NCBI GenBank assembly: GCA_020426425.1
Contig: JAGQQB010000219.1
Coordinates: forward strand, 1-6,308
From: Planctomycetaceae bacterium
Lineage (GTDB): Bacteria > Planctomycetota > Planctomycetia > Planctomycetales > Planctomycetaceae
DNA length: 6,308 nt
Direction of reading: 5' to 3'
This document shows, in pieces, positions 1 through 3,755 of this stretch. Position numbers and translations under genes: made by a program. Position 1 is the first letter of the stretch, and every line of letters begins with the position of its first letter. The notes under the pieces are model-generated. The model saw nothing but the letters and a program-made list of their open reading frames with translations, was not told where the DNA came from and did not search any database.

Positions 1-2
1 CG

Positions 3-188
3 GCCAGCCTGTGCGGTGGCAAGTTCTATCTTCCCTGGGAAACTGGGCGACTTCCACGCGATCTTCCCTCCGGCGCGTCGCTGCAATTGCAACGTCAGGT
101 GATGGTGCCATTGTGGCACCGATGGGAACTCCTGGTGCTGCTGGTTGTGCTACTCACCTCGGACTGGATCCTCCGGCGACTCACCTGA
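3..188 (+). CDS. C-terminal end of a membrane protein, truncated by the window edge
   Basis: The frame is open from the left edge to TGA at 186-188 and gives 61 residues. It begins with a GGKFYLPWETGRL-type segment, followed by a short linker (about residues 22-36) and one strongly hydrophobic helix at about residues 41-57 (LLVLLVVLL core), flanked by Trp residues and closed by an Arg-Arg pair. This layout, 'GG-x-FY/Y-x-L ... LP-G ... PLW-x-x-W, helix, W-(I/L)LR', matches the tails of large planctomycete membrane proteins of the von Willebrand factor A/glutamine-amidotransferase-like type, which end in a single C-terminal membrane anchor. The exact family cannot be named from the tail alone. 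The overlapping longer plus-strand frame from 11 to 448 has no protein-like composition and was not chosen. The stop is followed by non-coding DNA, so the gene ends its own unit. I am fairly sure it is coding and unsure of function. Confidence 0.6.
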   Translation, partial: ASLCGGKFYLPWETGRLPRDLPSGASLQLQRQVMVPLWHRWELLVLLVVLLTSDWILRRLT

Positions 189-204
189 CCAGGACGCCGG
201 GCAA

Positions 205-223
205 CTGCCAACGACGCTGGCAG
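205..223 (+). terminator. Possible hairpin after the left-edge gene
   Basis: CTGCCA at 205-210 and TGGCAG at 218-223 form a perfect 6-bp stem with a 7-base loop, 17 bases after the stop codon of the left-edge gene. There is no following T-tract, so it is not a classical intrinsic terminator. It is listed because of its position only. Confidence 0.2.
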
Positions 224-274
224 CGCCGAGGGCGAGCACCCTCTGTTCGCTGCACACCAACCGTCACTCTTTCG

Positions 275-311
275 CTTGAACCTACAGTTGACAATCAAAT
301 GTCTGTTCAAG
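275..311 (+). promoter_or_regulatory. 7-bp inverted repeat surrounding a TTGACA hexamer
   Basis: CTTGAAC (275-281) and its exact reverse complement GTTCAAG (305-311) are 23 bases apart. The interval holds TTGACA (288-293), the consensus -35 hexamer. The site is 55 bases before the ATG of the DUF1963 gene, so it could be its promoter with an operator. No good -10 element sits 17 bases downstream (GTTCGT at 311-316); the nearest better match, TATCTC (316-321), is 22 bases away. The inverted repeat is exact, but promoter activity is only inferred. Confidence 0.3.
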
Positions 312-353
312 TTCGTATCTCATTGCCCAAATGTCTCAGTGGTTGGTTACTTA

Positions 354-359
354 AAGGAG
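354..359 (+). promoter_or_regulatory. Strong ribosome binding site for the DUF1963 gene
   Basis: AAGGAG ends 6 bases before ATG at 366. This fixes the start at 366 and rules out the in-frame ATG at 276. It contrasts with the two large genes at 1082 and 3756, which lack a comparable site. Confidence 0.6.
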
Positions 360-365
360 CATCAC

Positions 366-743
366 ATGGATGTAATCGATCGCCTCATCGGCGAGGCGAC
401 GAGTCGTATTGCGGATTCACCATTTCATTTACGGCTGCGCGAGTTTGAGCGACTCCTCAAGCCTTCAATTCGGTTGAAATCAGAGAAGATCGCCCAAGGC
501 AAGCAGGCAGTCGGATCAAGTCAGTTGGGAGGACTACCTGACCTGCCAGACGAGTGGCAATGGCCTCGTTGGGATGGCTATGACCATCCGAATCAATACC
601 TCAAGAACGTACCCACGCCGCTCAGCTTCATTTGCCAATTGAATCTGACACAGATTCCTTGGCGACCAGTAGGAATTCCTGAAACAGGCAATCATTGGTC
701 AGCAACCTGCAGGGCTATCTCGCTCCGCATCACCACCATCTGA
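366..743 (+). pseudogene. Truncated DUF1963 (YwqG-like) protein
   Basis: The reading frame gives 125 residues, of which about the first 108 look native. Residues 55-71 read GGLPDLPDEWQWPRWDG, the hallmark of DUF1963/YwqG proteins. They are followed by PLSFICQLNL (85-94) and GIPETG (103-108), the expected order 'GG-P-P ... WP ... PL-F-x-Q-(I/L)NL ... LPETG'. Family members usually run beyond 200 residues, so about half the protein, including the whole C-terminal half, is missing. After codon 108 the frame reads through transposase-derived DNA out of frame for 17 more codons and stops at 741-743. DUF1963 proteins are poorly characterised; some lie near toxin/immunity loci, but nothing here shows such a role. 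The start is supported by the Shine-Dalgarno site at 354-359. I judge the gene inactive, although a shortened product could still be translated. Confidence 0.7.
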
Positions 744-934
744 ACTACAGCCAACGCCAGGCCGCTGGCCAAAGTGTCGGTAACGGACAAATCGAAGACG
801 CATGCAAAAGCCTGATCGGCAAACGCCTGAAGGCCAACGCCGCCCGTTGGAGAATCCGCGGCGTTAACCGCATGGCTGGCCCGTGCTCGATCATGTACAT
901 CAACCACTGGAAAACCTACTGGCAAAACAACTGA
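683..934 (+). pseudogene. C-terminal remnant of a transposase (ISKra4-like)
   Basis: A frame open from 683, just after a TGA at 680-682, to TGA at 932-934 encodes about 83 residues. It contains the run QSVGNGQIEDACKSLIGKRL, then ARWRIRGVNRMAG and an end of the form 'Y-x-NHWKTYW'. This is the conserved C-terminus of a group of DDE transposases written 'G-R-S-(I/V)G-(S/N)G-x-(I/V)E-x-ACK-x-(L/V)(I/V)G-x-R-(L/M)K ... A-RW'. I recognise it as ISKra4-like, with moderate certainty about the family name. The N-terminus, the DDE core and the left end of the element are all absent, so it cannot move by itself. The TTG at 695 is only a nominal start. It abuts the broken DUF1963 gene with no spacer. I could not identify terminal inverted repeats or target duplications in 935-1000. 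Confidence 0.7.
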
Positions 935-1011
935 AGGCTAGAGCGCCGAAATCCGCGACTTCACCCGAACACGCGATCCGTCGTTTGGGTCGTGGCATGC
1001 CATTTGCAATT

Positions 1012-1041
1012 CTGCGATACTCCAGTCCTCGCTGGGATAAT
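1012..1041 (+). promoter_or_regulatory. Weak promoter candidate for the ATP-grasp operon
   Basis: GATAAT at 1036-1041 is a good -10 match. The only -35 candidate at a usable distance is CTGCGA (1012-1017, 18-base spacer), a poor match. Transcription would start near 1048, leaving a leader of about 34 bases before the ATG at 1082. This agrees with the start inferred from protein similarity and argues against the in-frame ATGs at 992 and 1040. The rest of 935-1081 holds nothing I can identify. Confidence 0.25.
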
Positions 1042-1081
1042 GCAGTGCCAGACGTTGTCGCGGTTTCGCCCAGGTTGTCAG

Positions 1082-2563
1082 ATGTTTTCCGGATATTGCC
1101 CCGAGTCGTTCTTTGACGAAATGTTCCAGGCCGATGGGACTCCACGACGGTCATGTCGCAGCGTAGTCGAGGCCATCAGTCAATTGCCCCCTGGGGAATT
1201 TCAACGTCGGCAGAAAGCTCTCGACAGGGCGCTGCTCAAGCTGGGCATCACCTTCACCGTGTATGGTGACGCGGGGGGGACGGAGAAGATCTTCCCGTTC
1301 GATTGCATTCCCCGCATTGTGGATACGTTCGAGTGGAATCACATTGAAGCGGGACTGATTCAGCGGATCACCGCGCTGAACATGTTCATCAGCGACATCT
1401 ATGGACCGCAGGAGATCCTCAAGGATGGCATCATCCCTCGGGAACTGATCGAACAGGCGAAGTCCTATCGCGAGGTTTGCCGGGGTTTGAAGCCGCCGCG
1501 GGGCATTTGGTGTCACATTACCGGGACCGATCTGATCCGGCATTCCGATGGTGGGATCTATGTGTTGGAGGACAATCTGCGGTGCCCTTCGGGGGTCTCG
1601 TACGTGTTGCAGAACCGATATTTGATGCAGCGAACGTTTCCGCGGATCATCGCCCAAACGGGTGTGCGACCAGTGGACGATTACCCCTTGCGGCTATACT
1701 CGACCCTGAAGCATCTGGCGCCTGAAGGCGTTGGTGAACCGGTGATCGTGGTGCTGACACCTGGGATCTACAACTCAGCCTACTACGAGCACTCGTTTCT
1801 TGCTCAGCAAATGGGAGTGGAACTGGTCGAAGGCCGCGATTTGACCGTCCGTGATGGCCACGTTTACATGCGAACCACCAACGGGTTCGAGCCGGTTCAC
1901 GTCATCTACCGCCGCATTGATGATGACTTTCTCGACCCGAAGGCGTTCCGGGCAGATTCCATGTTGGGTGTTCCCGGCTTGATGAATGCCTATCGATTAG
2001 GCAATGTTGCCCTCGCCAATGCACCCGGAACAGGCATTGCCGACGACAAAGTGATTTATGCGTTTGTTCCTGAAATGATTCGGTACTACCTGGGATCAGA
2101 GCCGATTCTCCCGAATGTGCAGACCTACGTGTGCGCGATCGAAGAGCACCGCAAGTATGTGCTGGATCATCTGGACGAGTTGGTTGTCAAGGCGGCGAAC
2201 GAAGCTGGTGGCTACGGCATGATGATTGGTCCCCATGCTTCGGTGGACGAGCGACAAGAGTTTGCTGAGCGGATCAAGGCCGATCCACGCAACTACATCG
2301 CCCAGCCAACATTGTCGCTCTCTCGCGTGCCCACGCTGGTGGGTGAGGGTTTTGAAGGCCGGCATGTCGACTTGAGACCCTACATCCTGTATGGCCAACA
2401 GCTGTGGGTCATGCCCGGCGGATTGACTCGTGTGGCGCTGCGCAAAGGGTCGCTGGTGGTGAATTCCTCGCAAGGGGGTGGGAGCAAGGATACGTGGGTT
2501 CTCGCGCGTCCATTCGAGGACGCGACCTCGGAACAGAGCCGGGAGGCATTCGGAACGCAGTAA
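1082..2563 (+). CDS. Circularly permuted ATP-grasp ligase (DUF404/DUF407)
   Basis: This 493-residue protein is a cytosolic circularly permuted ATP-grasp enzyme (COG2308; CP_ATPgrasp domains). Enzymes of this fold join a carboxylate to an amine using ATP; here the substrate is unknown. The N-terminus 'YCPESFFDEMFQADG' and the GITFTVYGD / TEKIFPFD segment (about residues 56-73) are typical of the family. Signature elements follow in order: EDNLRCPSG (163-171), whose E163 and N165 resemble the metal-binding Glu and Asn of glutathionylspermidine synthetase; YRRIDDD (276-282); ADDK (320-323); VVKAANEAGGYG (368-379), where K370 is a likely nucleotide-binding lysine; DLRP (430-433); TRVA (449-452) and NSSQGGG (461-467). 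The length is normal and no key element is missing. The start at 1082 fits family N-termini; upstream in-frame ATGs at 992 and 1040 would add unrelated residues. Only a weak CAGG precedes it. Alpha-E and transglutaminase-DUF2126 genes follow, the usual partners. Identity is very sure, the reaction is not. Confidence 0.93.
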   Translation: MFSGYCPESFFDEMFQADGTPRRSCRSVVEAISQLPPGEFQRRQKALDRALLKLGITFTVYGDAGGTEKIFPFDCIPRIVDTFEWNHIEAGLIQRITALNMFISDIYGPQEILKDGIIPRELIEQAKSYREVCRGLKPPRGIWCHITGTDLIRHSDGGIYVLEDNLRCPSGVSYVLQNRYLMQRTFPRIIAQTGVRPVDDYPLRLYSTLKHLAPEGVGEPVIVVLTPGIYNSAYYEHSFLAQQMGVELVEGRDLTVRDGHVYMRTTNGFEPVHVIYRRIDDDFLDPKAFRADSMLGVPGLMNAYRLGNVALANAPGTGIADDKVIYAFVPEMIRYYLGSEPILPNVQTYVCAIEEHRKYVLDHLDELVVKAANEAGGYGMMIGPHASVDERQEFAERIKADPRNYIAQPTLSLSRVPTLVGEGFEGRHVDLRPYILYGQQLWVMPGGLTRVALRKGSLVVNSSQGGGSKDTWVLARPFEDATSEQSREAFGTQ

Positions 2564-2572
2564 CGGTCTTGC

Positions 2573-2578
2573 GGGAGG
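2573..2578 (+). promoter_or_regulatory. Near-perfect ribosome binding site in the intergenic gap
   Basis: GGGAGG lies 7 bases before an ATG at 2586. It is the strongest Shine-Dalgarno match near any of the three operon genes, yet it serves only a 22-codon frame. A second copy of the octamer GGGAGGCA lies at 2541-2548 inside the ATP-grasp coding end. Confidence 0.35.
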
Positions 2579-2585
2579 CAATCAC

Positions 2586-2654
2586 ATGCGTGGGAGCTGG
2601 ATCGCCCACGACGCCGTGAGGACAGGTAGTCCAAGGAACGCATCGTTCAGATAA
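2586..2654 (+). CDS. Possible 22-residue leader or coupling peptide
   Basis: ATG at 2586 opens a 22-codon frame ending in TAA at 2652-2654, wholly within the 116-base gap between the ATP-grasp and Alpha-E genes. It begins MRGSWIAHDAV and ends NASFR. The case for it is the GGGAGG site at ideal spacing and a stop codon 25 bases before the Alpha-E start, which would let translating ribosomes reach that gene. The peptide is basic, has no membrane segment and resembles nothing I know. The case against it is its short length, which can arise by chance. I treat it as a candidate only. Confidence 0.2.
   Translation: MRGSWIAHDAVRTGSPRNASFR
2589..2610 (+). repeat. Small hairpin in the ATP-grasp/Alpha-E gap
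   Basis: CGTGGG (2589-2594) pairs exactly with CCCACG (2605-2610) around a 10-base loop. It overlaps the first codons of the possible 22-codon peptide. There is no T-tract, so termination is unlikely; it could be an RNA-processing or translation-tuning element, or chance. Confidence 0.2.
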
Positions 2655-2666
2655 GCTGTTGGATTC

Positions 2667-2670
2667 GGAG
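2667..2670 (+). promoter_or_regulatory. Ribosome binding site that decides the Alpha-E start
   Basis: GGAG lies 9 bases before ATG 2680 and only 3 bases before ATG 2674. The spacing favours 2680, which also gives the N-terminus usual for the family (MLSRVAES). Confidence 0.45.
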
Positions 2671-2679
2671 AAGATGCTG

Positions 2680-3684
2680 ATGCTTAGCCGTGTGGCGGAA
2701 TCAATCTACTGGATGGCTCGTTACATCGAGCGGGCGGAGAACATTGCCCGTTTTGTCGATGTGAATATCCGCTTTAATCTCGACGAGACGCAGCGAGGGC
2801 GCGACCAGTGGCTTCCGCTGGTCCAGATTACCGGCGATGACGAACTCTTTGCCGAACGACACGACCGACAGGAGCGCGAACAGGTCATCGAGTTCCTCGC
2901 GTTCGACACGGAGTACCCCAACTCCATGATTTCGGCCCTTCGCATGGCCCGCGAGAACGCGCGGACGGTGCGTGAGACAATCCCGTCCGAAGTCTGGGAA
3001 CAGCTGAACGAGTTCTATCATTTCGTTCGGGATCGGGATTCCAACATCACCAGTGAGTCGCTCGAGGGACTCGCAGGTTTCTTTCAGCAGATCAAGCAGC
3101 ATAGCCATCTGTACAATGGGATTCTCGATGCCACGATGTCCCATGGCGAAGGCTGGCAGTTCGCCAATCTGGGACGCATGCTCGAACGCGCGGACAAGAC
3201 GAGCCGGCTGATTGACGTGAAGTACTTCACGTTGATGCCGTGGGTGACCGATATCAACACCACCATGGACGACTTGCACTGGTCCGCGCTGTTGCGGTCA
3301 GTGAGTGGTTTCGAGATGTACCGCAAGCGACATCACGCCATTACCGTTCGCCGGGTCGCTGAATTCCTGATCAAGGATCCCGACTTTCCCCGCTCAATTC
3401 TCTTCTGTCTGAACCAGGCCCGGTATTCGCTCGACGCGATCAACCAGGCCGGTCGACCGCGAGTGACGAACTTGGCGCTGGACCGACTGACCAGCTTGAA
3501 TCAGGGATTGCAGGATCTCAATGTTCCCTTGGCGATTGATACCGGCATGCATGAGTTCATCGACCAGTTCCAGCATCGGCTCAATGATGTCGGCGCGGCG
3601 ATCTTCGAAACCTATTTTGATCGCGCCCGGCTCGACAGCAGTGATTTCTTCGGCACCGCCGGGCTGGTCATGGGAAGTCAGTAG
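2680..3684 (+). CDS. Alpha-E domain protein (DUF403)
   Basis: This 334-residue, almost wholly helical cytosolic protein belongs to the Alpha-E family (COG2307, DUF403). The family is named for its helices with conserved Glu residues and has no proven activity. Its genes consistently neighbour permuted ATP-grasp ligases, so it is thought to be a dedicated partner of the ligase. Visible signatures are the N-terminal MLSRVAESIYWMARYIERAEN (1-21), FDTEYPNSM (75-83) followed by the RMARENARTVRE helix, and GWQFANLGRMLERADKTSR (158-176). The two 'ERA(E/D)' repeats, at 17-20 and 169-172, and the Arg-rich helices are the family's conserved core. The length is slightly above the usual 310-320 residues. 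I chose ATG 2680 for its Shine-Dalgarno spacing and N-terminal match; ATG 2674 (two extra residues) and TTG 2659 (seven extra) are alternatives. Identity is very sure, function is inferred from neighbours. Confidence 0.92.
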   Translation: MLSRVAESIYWMARYIERAENIARFVDVNIRFNLDETQRGRDQWLPLVQITGDDELFAERHDRQEREQVIEFLAFDTEYPNSMISALRMARENARTVRETIPSEVWEQLNEFYHFVRDRDSNITSESLEGLAGFFQQIKQHSHLYNGILDATMSHGEGWQFANLGRMLERADKTSRLIDVKYFTLMPWVTDINTTMDDLHWSALLRSVSGFEMYRKRHHAITVRRVAEFLIKDPDFPRSILFCLNQARYSLDAINQAGRPRVTNLALDRLTSLNQGLQDLNVPLAIDTGMHEFIDQFQHRLNDVGAAIFETYFDRARLDSSDFFGTAGLVMGSQ

Positions 3685-3755
3685 TCGACACGCCACAGCG
3701 CGGCTCGTCCTTCCATCTGCCTCGTACTGATTCCAGCCCAGTCATCCCAGCCTCC

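Noticed and set aside
288..321. Full sigma-70 promoter from TTGACA to TATCTC
   Set aside because: The spacing is 22 bases, too long for a normal promoter; only the inverted repeat is reported.
11..448. A 145-residue plus-strand frame across the left intergenic region
   Set aside because: Low-complexity, Arg/Thr/Ser-rich composition with no recognisable motif. It overlaps the better-supported membrane protein tail (3-188) and the start of the DUF1963 gene.
992..1081. N-terminal extension of the ATP-grasp protein from ATG 992 or 1040
   Set aside because: The added 30 residues are Cys-rich and unlike family N-termini; the ATG at 1082 fits the family, and the best -10 match overlaps the ATG at 1040.
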